Assembly: GCA_916613615.1 (NCBI GenBank)
Contig: OU744720.1
Coordinates: 71,254,471 to 71,318,470, forward strand
Origin: Steromphala cineraria
Taxonomy: Eukaryota > Mollusca > Gastropoda > Trochida > Trochidae
DNA length: 64,000 nucleotides
Reading direction: 5' to 3'
Shown piece after piece: positions 1 to 13,269 of this stretch (its first letter is position 1; each line of letters begins with the position of its first letter). A program made the position numbers and the translations under genes. The notes beneath the pieces are model-generated. The model had not been told where the DNA came from, ran no database searches, and saw only the letters and a list, made by a program, of their open reading frames with translations.

Positions 1-1433
1 TCAGGTTAAGAAATATGTTAGTCTTAAAATGGTTGTTTTTTAACGGAAATAATACTTTAAAGAACCAGATTTAGGATTTAAAAATTACCTAAAGCCTTTG
101 TTAACATGATGTTCAAGAAAACGTTAAGTAAAAATAGCAAGAAGGTGCTATTGTTAATGTAAATGTAAATCAACAAAGGGTAGCAGTGATTTATAGATCA
201 GAAAATCAAGTCTTTTATATCAAGACTTAATGAACAGCACATTATATCAATACAAGAAGACATCATTTCAACCATACAACATAGATGCAATGAAGAAATC
301 TTGTGATTTTGTCAATGTAAAAGTATAAATACCATCACACTGCTATGAAAAACTATTCAGTTGCCACAAATACATACTCCAATGTCAACTCACTTTTTTC
401 TGTATTTCATGAACCAGACGACGAAAATGTCAAGTTGTTGCAATTATAACACTATCGATGATAACGACTTTATTATGGCATTCATAATATTTGCTCGAGG
501 CATATCAGTACTCGTCCAGATTGCCATGCCCCTAGTTATAACGGGCTCATAAAATTACTTTTTTTACAATCATGGAATCTTAACCTGATAAATTATCACT
601 TATTCTCTTCGGTAAAGAACATCACAATCTTTACATCTAGGTTCCTTGAATAGAGAACATGTCACAGTGTAGTTACCAAGTTCTGGTACCTCCATTTAAG
701 ATAAAGCATTGGTAATGATCAATGCCCAACAATCCATATATGTAGTATTGTCAGAAAATCATTTTTAACTTTGAGATTGTACTGTAATGTTTGGAAACAT
801 TCAATTTCTTTAGATTAAAAAGATATGTCGGTTCTACGAATATCAACATGTTGTTTATGCGCTTGTGGGTTGCTAGAACTAATATAACATGCTAAACATT
901 GCATTTTAAAAGGAGCTTATTGCAACAAGTGGTTTGTCAAAAAAGACGGATTTCGTGATTTGGTGACACTGGTATAAACAGGAGATATCAATGACGTGAG
1001 AGGTATATAGATCTCTCTGAACAGAAAGCCAGTAATCTCCTTAGTTCTTTTATTTATCAAACAACACCTGCTGTTGTACATTTAAAACAACTGCTGTACA
1101 AATTCTTACAATTAGTTCAGCTGTCTCCATAAATCTCTTTATTTCTCTTTATAAAATATTAAAATCTCTTTATTAAATTGGGTCTTTTACTTTCTTGTAT
1201 CCCTTAGTAGCTTCATCAGTCTTATCGTTTTCAAGGAGTACTTAGTAGTTGCAAAGACATTTTATTAAATAAAGTATTCTATTACACTGACAAAAACTTG
1301 AAGGCAGCAAATGTTTCATCTGCAAAGAAAAAGCTCATTTGAAACAGAAATGCTTGCTAAATGCTTTGAGCAGTATTCCTTTTCTACTGACAGTTTGATT
1401 AGATTGCGTTGTCTTATCCCAAGAATTATCCCT
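1..1433. other. AT-rich non-coding stretch
   Basis: No gene, transposon or clear repeat is visible. The one open frame near the start (63 codons at 361-552) has AT-driven composition and no recognisable motif, so I do not call it a gene. Confidence 0.6.
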
Positions 1434-1498
1434 GATGCATCTCTAATGAAATAACGATGCATCTCTAATGAAATAACGATGCATCTCTAATGAAATAC
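1434..1498. repeat. 22-bp tandem repeat, about three copies
   Basis: A 22-base unit beginning GATGCATCTCTAATG is repeated head to tail at 1434, 1456 and 1478. A partial fourth copy (CTCTAATGAAATAAC) lies at about 1554-1568, after an inserted hairpin repeat. The copies are essentially identical, so the expansion is recent. Confidence 0.9.
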
Positions 1499-1556
1499 TC
1501 GCCGCTAATGGCTGCAATATTGCCCAAGCGGCGCTAAACAATAACTCACTCACTCT
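1499..1556. repeat. CGCCGCT hairpin repeat with ACTC tail
   Basis: CGCCGCT (1500-1506) and AGCGGCG (1527-1533) form a short hairpin around a core containing GCAATATTGCC, followed by a CACTCACTC tail. It interrupts the 22-bp tandem array, which suggests insertion. A diverged second copy lies at 33346-33400. Similar CGCC-AATATT-GGCG cores with ACTC repeats are, from memory, common in vetigastropod intergenic DNA; I could not check this. Confidence 0.6.
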
Positions 1557-1569
1557 AATGAAATAACAA

Positions 1570-2278
1570 GTCTTTGTTACACTCAAGATATATCATAACA
1601 GGCAGGAAAACAACATGCAAATACATATGATGACATTGTGCAACTGATAAATTATTCATCACATCTGACAGATTAAATTATACCTGTCAATTACATGTAA
1701 GTAATGAATAAAATGGTTTTGATGGGGGAAAAACCGTTTTACTGCCACGAGCGTTGTTAAAACAATGACATCTCGCGTGTGAGTTGATTTCTTTATTATC
1801 CATATCAGAAAGCCATAAATCCGATTTTTAGAATTGTCAAGACATGTCAATGGTGAAAGCTTGTCAGCGCGTATGGATACATCTGTAACTCGGTCACGGT
1901 AAGGACGGTTGAAAGACTTATGGTGTGGCGCCGTTTTCAAACAGCAATACTCAAACGGAAATATCATTATTTAGGTAGAATCTATCGATTTCAATTTTAA
2001 CACATATCAAGTGAAGCAGAATTTACTTTCTTCTTTTTTTATGTAAGAGTCAGTCAATGAAATGACACCGACTCACCCACCCACAATGTCAGTGTACACG
2101 ATTTTGCAAGTGCAAGATAAAAAAATAAATAAACAATACCCATCTTATTACGTTTTAAATAACGTAAACTGACTTATAACATTACAATTTTTTACACACT
2201 GGTACCTATACATAGGCTTATACAGGAAAATACAACAACCTAGACATGACACAGCAAAAAAATACCACTACCTGTATC
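1570..2278. other. AT-rich non-coding stretch
   Basis: No recognisable gene. A 102-codon minus-strand frame (1659-1967) has no motif I know and no sign of splicing or selection, so it is treated as chance. Confidence 0.45.
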
Positions 2279-2280
2279 AA

Positions 2281-2350
2281 GCCTCGGTAGCTCAGTTGAT
2301 AGAGGCGTTGCATCGCAACATTAAGGTTTCTGGTTCGATTTCCACTTTGG
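2281..2350 (+). repeat. tRNA-like SINE head or tRNA pseudogene
   Basis: An A-box-like TAGCTCAGTTGATAG lies at 2288-2302 and a B-box-like GGTTCGATTTCC at 2332-2343, spaced as in an RNA polymerase III promoter. The anticodon arm does not fold properly: GTTGC and GCAAC leave only a 3-base loop. The D and T stems are imperfect. It is therefore a tRNA-derived repeat head or a decayed tRNA rather than a working tRNA gene. No conserved SINE core is recognisable downstream. Confidence 0.55.
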
Positions 2351-3142
2351 TCGTTAACATTTCTGAAAAATTCTAAATTTTTCAACTCCGATGATTTGCC
2401 AAAGTTTAAAATCTCTACACCTGACTTAATGTGGGTGTGCAAAAAAAATAGGTGTATTAGAAACGTTGTGGTTTATCGGTCAATATACCTACAGTTAGAA
2501 CAAAGGAAACCATAGCAACGAGACCGGAAGTGGGGTATAATGAGCGATTCATCTCGGGATGTATGGGCATATCTATTACTTACACCTTTTTTACATGTAT
2601 ATTTGATATTTTTCGTGTTTCGGAAAGAGGTGATATGCATTGGTTGGTTATTGATGTACACAGTATTTTGCTTAATGACATACATCTACTTGTCATTCCA
2701 ATAAGGTTAAGCTAAGGACGACACTACATCATCAAATTGCTATCGATTGTACAATGACCTGTAAACATGTCAAATTAGGGTTGTTTTGGTTGATAAAATG
2801 GTATGTCATGGAATCGAATATAGCACCACCACCACCAATGATTTTGGATACCTCTCCTATGTGGTGGGTGTCTAATTCTGAACTTATATTAGGTGTAGTC
2901 ACTGAGTCAATTCCAAATGCCAATAGAAAACAAACGACCCTGAATCAATATGATTTAATTGCAATCCAGGAAATATCCATGTCAATGGTGAAGATCCCTA
3001 AGCTCACGGCATGATGCGCCTGTCATATTTCATCTTTTTTATGGATAATCTAAAGTGTCTCGCGTTCCAAACAAAATCAAGGTTTGAAATAAGCAAATGT
3101 TTTAAGTAATTATAAGTAAAGATTGATATTGAATATGTTATT

Positions 3143-3460
3143 GAGTGAGTGAGTTGATGTTTAACGTGTTTTGAACACTATTTCATTTATCAAGCACGTG
3201 GATGTTGCTATCAATAGGGAAAAGACTGATCAGGATATAAGATATTGAAAGGATGAGGAGAAAAACGGAACGAAAGGCCCGATGAAAAAAAGAAAGCAGG
3301 TTTTCGAAGTATTCACATTTTGTGGCTTCTATCCGTCGACCTGTCCAGCTTGAGTTACCCTGCCAGGAGCATGAACTCTCCAGCTGGTATAGCTCTCGGG
3401 GTCGCAGAAGCACGCAGACCACCACAGCACGATAAGCTAGTGAGTCCAGTGGTGGTTATG
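3143..3460. repeat. candidate dispersed repeat starting with GAGTGAGTGAG
   Basis: The block starts with a GAGTGAGTGAG run and contains a locally GC-richer segment (about 3310-3450) unlike its AT-rich surroundings. An 80-codon minus-strand frame lies inside but shows no recognisable domain. The start motif mirrors the ACTC tail seen at 1545-1555. Assignment as a repeat rests on composition and this motif only. Confidence 0.3.
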
Positions 3461-3589
3461 TAATTGAAATTGCAGAAGCACACTAATAGCTCAAGACAAA
3501 TCATGTATTTATTCAAAAGTGTTCTTGTAAAAGGTCATACCTTAAATGAGATTGTATTCTGTCAATTTAAGAAAATACATTTCAAGTTA

Positions 3590-3755
3590 TTGTATATTAA
3601 GTGATCAGTTAATGATGAAAGGTTGCCATTATCATTATCATTCTGAAACTACCTTAGATTTAATAGTTATTGCCATCAGTAAGAGTGTCTGGAACCACGT
3701 GTTCAACAGACGTAACACTATGATAGGATCAGCAGGAAGTATGTCTTTACGGATA
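3590..3755 (+). repeat. diverged copy of the 35.5-kb exon-like block
   Basis: The stretch around GTCTGGAACCACGTG (about 3690) aligns at roughly 70 percent by eye with the reverse complement of 35480-35640, and more weakly with the reverse complement of 20890-20930. Conceptual translations share VWNHV followed by F or Y. It lies on the opposite strand from the copies at 35, 43 and 46 kb. Function unknown. Confidence 0.4.
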
Positions 3756-3779
3756 TTTAGCTACAAGTAGAATTTCGTG

Positions 3780-6620
3780 CCACTCAAGTCAAGTGGTTAT
3801 ATCAGACCTAGTTGGTTATATAAGAATCTAGGGCACCCATCACTTTGGGCGTTTTTATGAGTGTACCATGATGCATGTCACGATAATACTATATATAGGA
3901 ATGTGGAAACTGATTGTTAACCAACTGTTAACTGCAGAAATACTGAACAATCACAAGGAGATTTCTTTCTTCTTTCAGCATACACGATGGTTGAACCAAG
4001 ATCAGTCAAATGACTCGAATGGTGTCGTGGGAGGGGTAGCGCAGTTTGTTACAGTGTTGCAGTTTGTTAAGACACAATTGTAGATGTTAACTTGTCATTG
4101 ACAAAGAAACATCTCAAATATCTTTTCATACTGAAAAGAATATCGTGAAAGTATCAGAAAGTGCTAATCATTGTTTTGGGTTTTGTTAGCAGGTGTCAAT
4201 CTGAACAGAAGTTCTAAACACTTTGCCTTGCCCACATGTCATTTAATAACGTAACAATTTCTATCTTTGAGATTAAAACTATTTTTACATTCCGTTCGCT
4301 TATTCTTAAAGTGAGCTGATTCATTATTACCATTAAAAGTTTGCTTCGACTCCCTGTTCTGGTAAATTATTTTAAAATTTTAACCACATCTTGAATCCTA
4401 ACGAGAGTGTAATGAGTGTATTTGATACTTTAAGTAGTTAAGTGACATTTTATGTAATACAAATAGTTGACACTTAATCCGGATTGAATATTGCCAGTGT
4501 GCTATTAGCACTTAACACAGACAATGAATCGTTAGGATTTGTGACGAATAGATATTTCTAGTGTATCCCTATCAAATTGCGAACTTATGGGACACATGTG
4601 GTGCCAGACAATCCCGTATATGATGACAATCCCTGCTGCAGTAATGCGGATGAAGGTAATAGTTGCTAAATGACATTGTAATGTATTTGAACTCTACATC
4701 TACATTTCTATTGAACTGACTTTAAGCAAAACCTCAGGGATGCTTGATCAACGGAAGAATTTCGTAATTAAGCACACATTTCGTACATTGATACTTCAGA
4801 TCCTGAAAGCAACCAATCTTAAAGTAGATTTCAAAATGCATATCAGATCAAACTATTGTTCACTTAATCTCATTACTATATGATAAATCTGAAATTAGCT
4901 AAGTGAAGTCAGTCATCTTGCAATAAGGGTGCCTGTGTTGCAGAAAATATCAGTGAGGTAATTAGCTATCAAATTATATTTATATACACAGAGTCTCAAA
5001 TAAGTGATAAACAGTTTTAAACGTAAGATTATGCATCGAGTCAATATAATCGTGTCCGAGTGTATTTCGAAAGATATAATCATGCCAAGATTCATCAGTT
5101 CGGTTTTTAAATAAGTTAAAAAATTATGATTTCATACGAGAACATTTTATGATCCTTTGTTTTGTTTAACTGAAGGTAACTGAATACGAATATTAATCTA
5201 AAATGCATGATATTTGCACTAAACACTCTAGTAAGTGAACACTTCAACACTACTGTCAAAATATTACCAACTTTAATGTTTACTCACAATTATATTGCTT
5301 TTCCCGTTCTGCTGACATATGTCATAAATAAACAATTACTTTCACTTCATAATTATAAAGCGGAAGCAACACGTCTAACTCAATCTAATTAGGTAATTTA
5401 GCCTATACACAAATGTCGATCACTGGTTTGATAAACATGTCAAATATTACTCCAAGGGTTAGATACATTGCTACTTGATAAGGTGAACGAGAATAGTCTT
5501 TAGACATGTTTCTTCAGAACATATTGTGACAAATAGTTTCATTTATAACGACAATTTAAAGAAAACAAACTTTTACCTTCTATGGCTATAAATTAAAATT
5601 TCGATGATATACTATTTTACTGATTAAATTACTCGTATGGCCATTCAACAAACTCTTTGCAGAGATCTTTTTCTGTACTTCATTACTTTCATATTGTGTA
5701 AGACTCAACGTCAGTGCTGTTACATATTCTATGCATATGATATATAAAAATCATATGATGGCAAATTGTCATGTTTGCAAATTCTTTGTCAGTAATTGAT
5801 CTTTTTATAAACTCAATGAGATTAGGATTTAAAGGCAAATGCATATATTTTTAATGTCAATGTCTATAACCGATTTCTGCTCAGTTCAATAATGGTTTTT
5901 TTAAACAGTGTCATGTACGTTGAGAACATTTACTGCAATGACAAGAACTTAGTGAACAAGAAATACAATAGATAACTTAATCTCATTTCTATGAATTTTA
6001 ATGATCACCGTAGGAGTTCAATGCACTGTTTGACAATTTACGCATTCGTAAAACGCGGGACGACCACCTCGATTATTATCCGATTGCATGGATGTATTTA
6101 TAGATGAGAACTTTTTTTCAAATGGTTTGTGCAGTTTCTAGTTGTCAATGACAAATACTGATTGTCCATCGCAATTACACTTACGTGACGAATACTTATA
6201 ATAAGTACGAAAAACTGCATGTAAGGGGCCTACTAATATACTTGATTTAAAACACGAGATTTGTTTATTTTTCAGAAAGCATCACTCGACACACTGTTAT
6301 TGAGAACAGGACATAAGATGTCATACATTTATTCCATTCACACGATGAATTTGTGATTTTGGAACTGTGTGACACGGATTGTGATTGATCGATTCGCGGT
6401 TTCCTCATTTGCACACGAGAGGTCATCGGGACGACCTCTCATACTGGTCATTGTTAGATCGACAGTATTAATGAATATGGAACAGTTGATCTTGATGTAA
6501 CTAGATTGCCTGTACGTGATTATTTTCATGATTTTTACGGTGAAACAACCCTTTATTATTAAGATGTTTACTATGTTGTTTTCAGTATTGATCTTACATT
6601 TACCAGATCATTTATTATTT
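3780..6620. other. AT-rich non-coding stretch
   Basis: No gene, RNA or mobile element is supported. The short frames present are consistent with chance at this base composition. Confidence 0.55.
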
Positions 6621-6627
6621 GAAAGCC

Positions 6628-6785
6628 TTGACACAATTCTCAGGGGTTACTTTATTCAATAAGCAGTCAAAACAATCAAACCCAATTTCAAACGGTAAAT
6701 AGTCGCGAATTGACACAATTCTCAGACGTTACTTTATTCAATAAGCAGTCAAAACAATCAAACCTAATTTTAAATGGTTATTTGT
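6628..6785. repeat. 82-bp tandem duplication
   Basis: Two adjacent copies start TTGACACAATTCTCAG at 6628 and 6710 and share TTTATTCAATAAGCAG and the following AACAATCAAACC region with only a few differences. Such a direct doublet points to a fairly recent tandem duplication in non-coding DNA. Confidence 0.9.
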
Positions 6786-6789
6786 ATAT

Positions 6790-7423
6790 CATTAGCAGTG
6801 ACGTGTACGCAAAGACTATACTAACATATACATTGAGACTCATTTCTTTGTTTTATCAACATTGCCAGAAAACAAATATGTAACATCATAGACAGGAGTT
6901 ATTTCTGTATGTTGTGAAAATATTTGGCGTGTGGGATGACTAAAACAGTACATACTGAGTAGCTTGTATAAATACAATTAGAGAATATGACATACATATT
7001 AGCATACCTTACCTACTTTTGATGGACCTGCCATGAAATTAACTGAAATGCTTATGGTGCGACAGAAATAACTTACCTCCTTTCTTTGAAAGAAAATATT
7101 ACTGTAAAAACATGTTCTACACGTAAGGTACTTATATCATCTATTCAAAAACCATATGTGTCCATTAATCTAAAGATTAAGGTAACAAAAAACAATACAG
7201 TTTATAAAACATATATTATAGAAAAGACATTACTGTTCAGCAAAATTTCATTTTGAGTGATGGGTACAATTTATAGAGTATAAAGGCTATTCTTGTATGT
7301 ATATAGGCTCTAACACTAAGGTTAATATTTTACTACATTGTGATCATGAATGATTGATAAATGTAAGCTTGTATCAAAACTAACCTTGTTTCTACTAAAT
7401 ACCAGTGAAAACATACAGTATGA
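6790..7423. other. AT-rich non-coding stretch
   Basis: I see no gene or repeat here. Confidence 0.5.
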
Positions 7424-7437
7424 CCCCCCCCCCCCCC
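7424..7437. repeat. poly-C homopolymer (C14)
   Basis: An uninterrupted run of 14 cytosines in an AT-rich setting. Its length may be affected by sequencing error. Confidence 0.9.
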
Positions 7438-7825
7438 ACCTTTATAGCATCCAGAAGAGTTAACGATGACATTGATAAACAGTGACAAAAACTTTAAAAT
7501 GTTATAGTGAAACCGTACAAGGTACCTCTTCCCCAAGGAAACACATGCGCAGTAAATTGTCAACTGTTCGGTTACATGAAAAATATTTTAGGTTGGACTA
7601 AAGCATAACAGTGGTATAGTCAAATGATACTCATTAGTTAACCTGTTAAAAAGACATTACAAGTATATCGTTAAAGGTTTTGGCATCATTTTAATATGTA
7701 ATCAGTTAAATATAATTGAGGTAACTTAACAGAATTACCGAATTTCATAAAACAATGTTTTAATACTGTTTATTACTCTCCCGTTGAAGATATTGCTGTT
7801 TAATAAATCAACCATGTTATTACAC

Positions 7826-7892
7826 TATGACGTGACGTAATGATGACGTCACAATTGTTAAGTATGACGTCATGATGTCAGCGGGCCGGCCG
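7826..7892. promoter_or_regulatory. cluster of CRE-like TGACGTCA palindromes
   Basis: Two perfect TGACGTCA palindromes (7844-7851 and 7865-7872) and a tandem half-site TGACGTGACGT (7828-7838) lie within 45 bases, followed by the palindrome GGCCGGCC (7884-7891). TGACGTCA is the consensus for CREB/ATF bZIP factors. Another TGACGTCA occurs at 10878-10885. No coding start is visible beside it, so the cluster could equally belong to a repeat. Confidence 0.4.
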
Positions 7893-7899
7893 CGACAGT

Positions 7900-10800
7900 C
7901 ATGTTGGTGACTTTCTGTGTATTTTTACGATGTTATTAAGCAAGTAATAAATAAAATACTTAACTCGGTCCCGTTTCATAACATTTTCGCTTTCGCTCGT
8001 TAAATATCAACCCATTCACTCGTTTCATAAATATTTTATGAAAGGGGACGTCGTTTAGTATTCTCTACTTATCTTTTTTAATCTCATTGCATCGTTTCTC
8101 ACAACAATTGTGTAATGTCGTAGGCATTACACGACAAGGTTTTATGATGTCTTTATGCACACATGACTCAAATACAAAAACAGAATTTACCAATTTCAAT
8201 GTAAGCAAATATTATATTTCACTACAACAAATCTATGGTTAAGAAAGATCATTGTTCTGTAGCTTTGAAATTGATATTCGAAAGAAAATATGAGAATGAT
8301 CCCAAATGCTTTCCAACTCCATCAATGTTGTAATACAAAAGTAGAGGTTCATGGACTATTAATTGTGATCGAATTGTTGTACCTTTAAGGTGATATCTTG
8401 CCTCAATTAATCATTAAATAAAGAAAGTCCGTGCCAAGTATGAAAAATATACTAGGCATGAGAAAATACCAATTTAAAAGAGAAAGATTTGAAAACATAA
8501 CGAAAACCTGTGTACATCTTTTCTTTCTTCTCTTTCTAGTTAAGTTGTGCATTTTCACTAATATACATCTGCATACCATAAGTTTGTTCACCTGCTTGTT
8601 ATCTTAGTGCAAATATCATGCAATTTGGGTTTCGTTTTGACGTTCAAAAAATAACTCCAGGACCACTTGCAGAAGAACATCAATTGTTCATGTGTAAAAT
8701 AACCATTCCCAAACCATATTTCGGAATCGTCTTGTCACTGGTGCTGAATGGCGATATTTGGCATTGTTGAATAGACAGATGGGGTCATATTTGTGAAATT
8801 CGGATTTTCCTAAATTTCGATTAAAATCATCCATGTAAACTTTGTAGGAAAAAAACCACCACCGCTACGTTGCATTAGCGCAAAGAAAAACATATGAATA
8901 ATATCTAAAGTTGTTGATCACATATGCAGGATTTTGTAGAGCAAAATAGAAATCAGTGCTTTCAAAATTTTGACCCCTGGTCACTTCAATGGCATGCCAA
9001 ATTTGTTACAGCTATCTGCTGGGTATGACATACGAACTTAAGATACGCAGCTGTATATCAATGGCTGCACATCATCTTTCCCATATCGGTATTTAAGTTT
9101 TTAAGATTATACTAATTTATTTATTGTAGAACAGTTTTGACAAACGATGATTAGTTAATCTCAATCTTATTTTCTGAGTATGCTCTATGCTTTATGCAAA
9201 ATAAGTTTATTTGTATACGTTGAGGGGATGTTTTCATTTATTTATAAAATATTGTTACATCGTAATATAAGAATTGATACAGGCATTTTGTAGTTTCAAT
9301 ACTGCCAATGTTGCCACGACCTGGATCATATTTCCAGTAACTGTCTCACACTTAACAACAATCAGATGCTTTCATAAACCAATTCCACAAAAGGTATTTA
9401 AGTATGATATGGCAGGTATATAATCACATTCATCATTAATATAAGATTTAGTCTTTTGGGAAGTCGGTAATATGCATGTATCTAACAGACAATGTCTCCT
9501 CTTTCCTAATTAAGTTAGACAATTTTCTTCTTTTGAAATATGTCAATGATTGGTTAAATATTGACATGTAATCACTTTGTAGTCTGGCTGAGTCCCGAGA
9601 GTTATCTTGGTTGTATCATCAAGTTAGATTAATGCCTTTAATGGTAAGAATTTATTGAGGTTAATCCTTTGTTGAGTACATACAATTAAATCAAAACCTT
9701 AGCCTCGATGAATAAGGATCCCACCCTCATCAATTAGTGTTCAATTGTCTTCTCTACTCTCGGAATTGCAATCCTCTCGGCCATATGGCCATGTGAACTC
9801 GGTCCTATCGACAAAGCCACTATGATATCAATCAACATTGTAATTGTTCATTGTGATGCTTAGTGAAATGCACATACGATGATGTTGTGGTAGCTTTTTA
9901 GAAAATTGGAACACATTGGAAATTGTTTTGGATAGCAACATATGGATTAGTTAAAGCCGAACAATTCTTTCAGTATAAAATCATGGTTACGATTGCAGGC
10001 ATTTGACTATATATCCTGTATCTGGAAACTGAGCGTTTAGATCTAGTTGCAATATCATCTAAGATGCAAGATACAGAATTAATTGTGAAAAACTCACATT
10101 GGTCAAATTAAACATGAAAAATCATTAAAACCTTTTTTTCAATTAATGTTTGCATTACTATTGTAAATTTTCACAGCAAAAATCTAAGACATGTGTGAGT
10201 TATGGAATTGGGATTGCTGACCAACCTACAGATAATATATGTTCATACCGTAGTTTTAATTGAGAAACGATGTTAATTTCCAGTTCATATGCATGTTACC
10301 GGCTAATGTCGTCACAGTAATACGCGAGTCAATTAAGCTCGCTAATTATGATTTATTTATATGATATTTATATTACAACACTTGCAATGTTTTACAGGTC
10401 TCAAAAATGATTGAGAAATTGAGTGGATAGAATAATAGAACTAATGAAACTCCTACTAGAGTTAAAGTAATGCAGCTGTAAAAAATACTTTAGAAAACAA
10501 TAATGCAAATACAATGCGGGATAAGATATCAGCAATATGTTTTCCCTCCGTATGCCTTTTGTACAAATGAAAAACCATTTCGAGAGAATAATCAAGTCAT
10601 AATATAAGGGTAACGCTGTTTTTCAGGGCATAATCATTTGCAGAAGTCCAAGGTCTTCAACTATCTGGCCGACGAAGGAGGACAGTTGCAATGACCGCAG
10701 GCTTGTGCAAATTATAAAAAAACTGAAACTGAGTCATCGTTATTATAGCTAAAATGGATAGAATTGTTCTTGTACGGATTTCACCTTTTAATGGTAGTTA

Positions 10801-13260
10801 CACTTGTACATGAACAAACACGACAAAATAAGCCATGGGTTACAGCCGACACACATTATGATGTCACAAGTGAAGGATGACGTCATAATCGCTTCCGGCT
10901 GATTCGAACATTTACTGAATATAAGAACAATGTTATTCTATGAAAAAATTATCTTTGACAAATGTAGGATAAAAACAATGGCTAAGCAAATTTATCATTA
11001 AAACCTAGTGGTAGCAACTAGAAATGATTTTTTTTTCTTTATTTCTTTAAATCCTCAATATATTATTGCCGCTCCATTGTAAATAATATTTAGGATGAAA
11101 AAGGTCGAAACTTTGTGTCCTTCAGTAAAGGAAAGTAATGAAATTGGTTCAAAATATTCGAGTCGATACGCTTATACGGTCGCCATATTTGTTATGATTC
11201 AAAACTAAATTCTAATGTGACTAATGTGTCACTTGGCTACGAAGTTATATTGGCCCCTTCACCAGGTTTTAGCGGGCCATTATCATTTGCAGCGGCCCGC
11301 TTATTTCTGACAACAAGAGGGCATTTTTATGATAATTTCATCCTTTGTAGCTATATCTTCAGATAACATGTACAATTCAAGTTGGCATTAACGCGTAGAC
11401 AATATAATATGAACAAATAGTGATATGTAGGCTCTTTGTCTGCTGTCTGGCAAATACGTTGCCATCTCCTTTTGAAATCTATTTATCTAATAAAGGAGAG
11501 GATGTGGTTACAAAAAGGATAAACTCAATACCAGCTCACGCTGTCAATCACACGAGTAATAGAAAAGCCGAGAAACAAAACCTTTTAGCTTTGATGTAAG
11601 GGTGCGGATCACCATCAAAAACCCAAATTTGATTAATCTCTTATAATTTTTCCAACATATAAAGAATCTCGTATTTACTTGTGTTTAAGGTGATGTAGTT
11701 TGTAGTTGTATAGATATATAACATTGCTTCTCTATCCTGGGCTCAAATGCTAGATTCGCTCGCGCGCCCCGACTTGAGATATAGCCATTAAAATCCTTTT
11801 CTCGTTGAAATTTTATCTAGAAGGCGGCGATAAAATTAAGACTTGTGTACTTAAACAACATTTATTAACTTGTGTTGTGCCAAATTCATACTTGCAAACT
11901 TGTCGTTCTTGCAAGTTTTGACTAAACTTCATGGCAAAACAACTACATTGTGATCGGATCTTTTTACTGTTATATCGATCTTCCTACTTGCTTGTATGTA
12001 TGTATGTATGTATGTGTACAGTGTTCGAGTGTATGACAATGCTAAAATGTAATGTGGTAAATCTATCCTGACACCTGATACATTTCTTTAATCACATTTC
12101 ATGCATGAATTTGTGGATCTATGTAAATATTATCATATTACCATTTGTATGCTACATAAAAAATGCTCATTAGATACGGATCATTTGGTTTCAGAGTTGA
12201 ACAGCATTTTGACATACTTTTGTCGATGCGACTTTAATAGTAATGTTTACTTTAAATATCAGAAAATTAACAGTTGCAATTCAAGCAAGCTGATAAATTA
12301 GTGCGTATCTTGTCTGAAAATGATAAAACCATGAATATTACAAGACAAGGCTACACACGACTGAAACAAATGGTAGGTACTTAAGCAGTTTACCGGAATT
12401 GGATAACACGGCAGATTGTCTTGAGAAAAAGAACAAAGCAATGATTTAAATGTGTGATGAATCAGAGCCAAGAACATCTTCTTGGACGAGAATAGAAATT
12501 TAATTTATAAACCTATAAACCATTTTCTTACGATCTTTGAGAATCTGAAATTGTATTTCAATTCTTTTGAAAGATGTCCTTAGGGATCAAAATTACATTT
12601 TAATATTAAATTTGATCTAGCAATAAGAATTTGATATCATTTAAAGTTACTTTTTTATTGTCCTGGTCGTCGATTGCAGATTTTACTCAATCTTCTGTTT
12701 GAATTGTTGTTACTTCTCTCGAAGTAGAGCTGTGTTTTTCCTATATGTAAGTCACATCGACATATCGGTACTGAAACTGAAACATCCTCTAATTTCCAAA
12801 AGGTATAACAAAAACTCTAGGATATGATGGCAATCTATTCATAAATTAATTGTATAACATATCATATTTCCTCTATTAAGCACGTATTTTTCAGCACCAC
12901 TTAACAGCAGATGCCTGACAAATCAGAACACAAGTTTGTAAAAACGTATTTACTGAGTAGAAATAGACTGAAAGATTTTTACGAAATAAAACATTTCTTT
13001 CATTGAACAAAGATTCAAACATCACGAAAATACAAAATCAGGTTCATGTTTGGTAAAAAAAATCATCATATTTGGCAAAAACTAAAACAGAAAAAAAATT
13101 AGACAATGATTCCTACGGAAAACCTATTGGATACGATTTCATAATGCATTGATAAAAGACACTGAATAATCAAGAAGTTGATTTCTTCCTCTTATAAAAT
13201 GAATTGATTTACATTGGCCTCTTTCAAATTGGATTCAACACAGTATTTTTTATCTGATTA
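7900..13260. other. AT-rich stretch without recognisable genes
   Basis: No coding region is supported. Minor structures are a short hairpin of GTGTAATG and CATTACAC arms near 8110-8142, a possible inverted pair CCCGTTTCATAA / TTATGAAAGGGG across about 7970-8046, and a (TGTA)n microsatellite at 11993-12014. Confidence 0.5.
11993..12014. repeat. (TGTA)n microsatellite
   Basis: About five uninterrupted copies of the tetranucleotide TGTA/ATGT. Confidence 0.9.
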
Positions 13261-13269
13261 AATATACGT

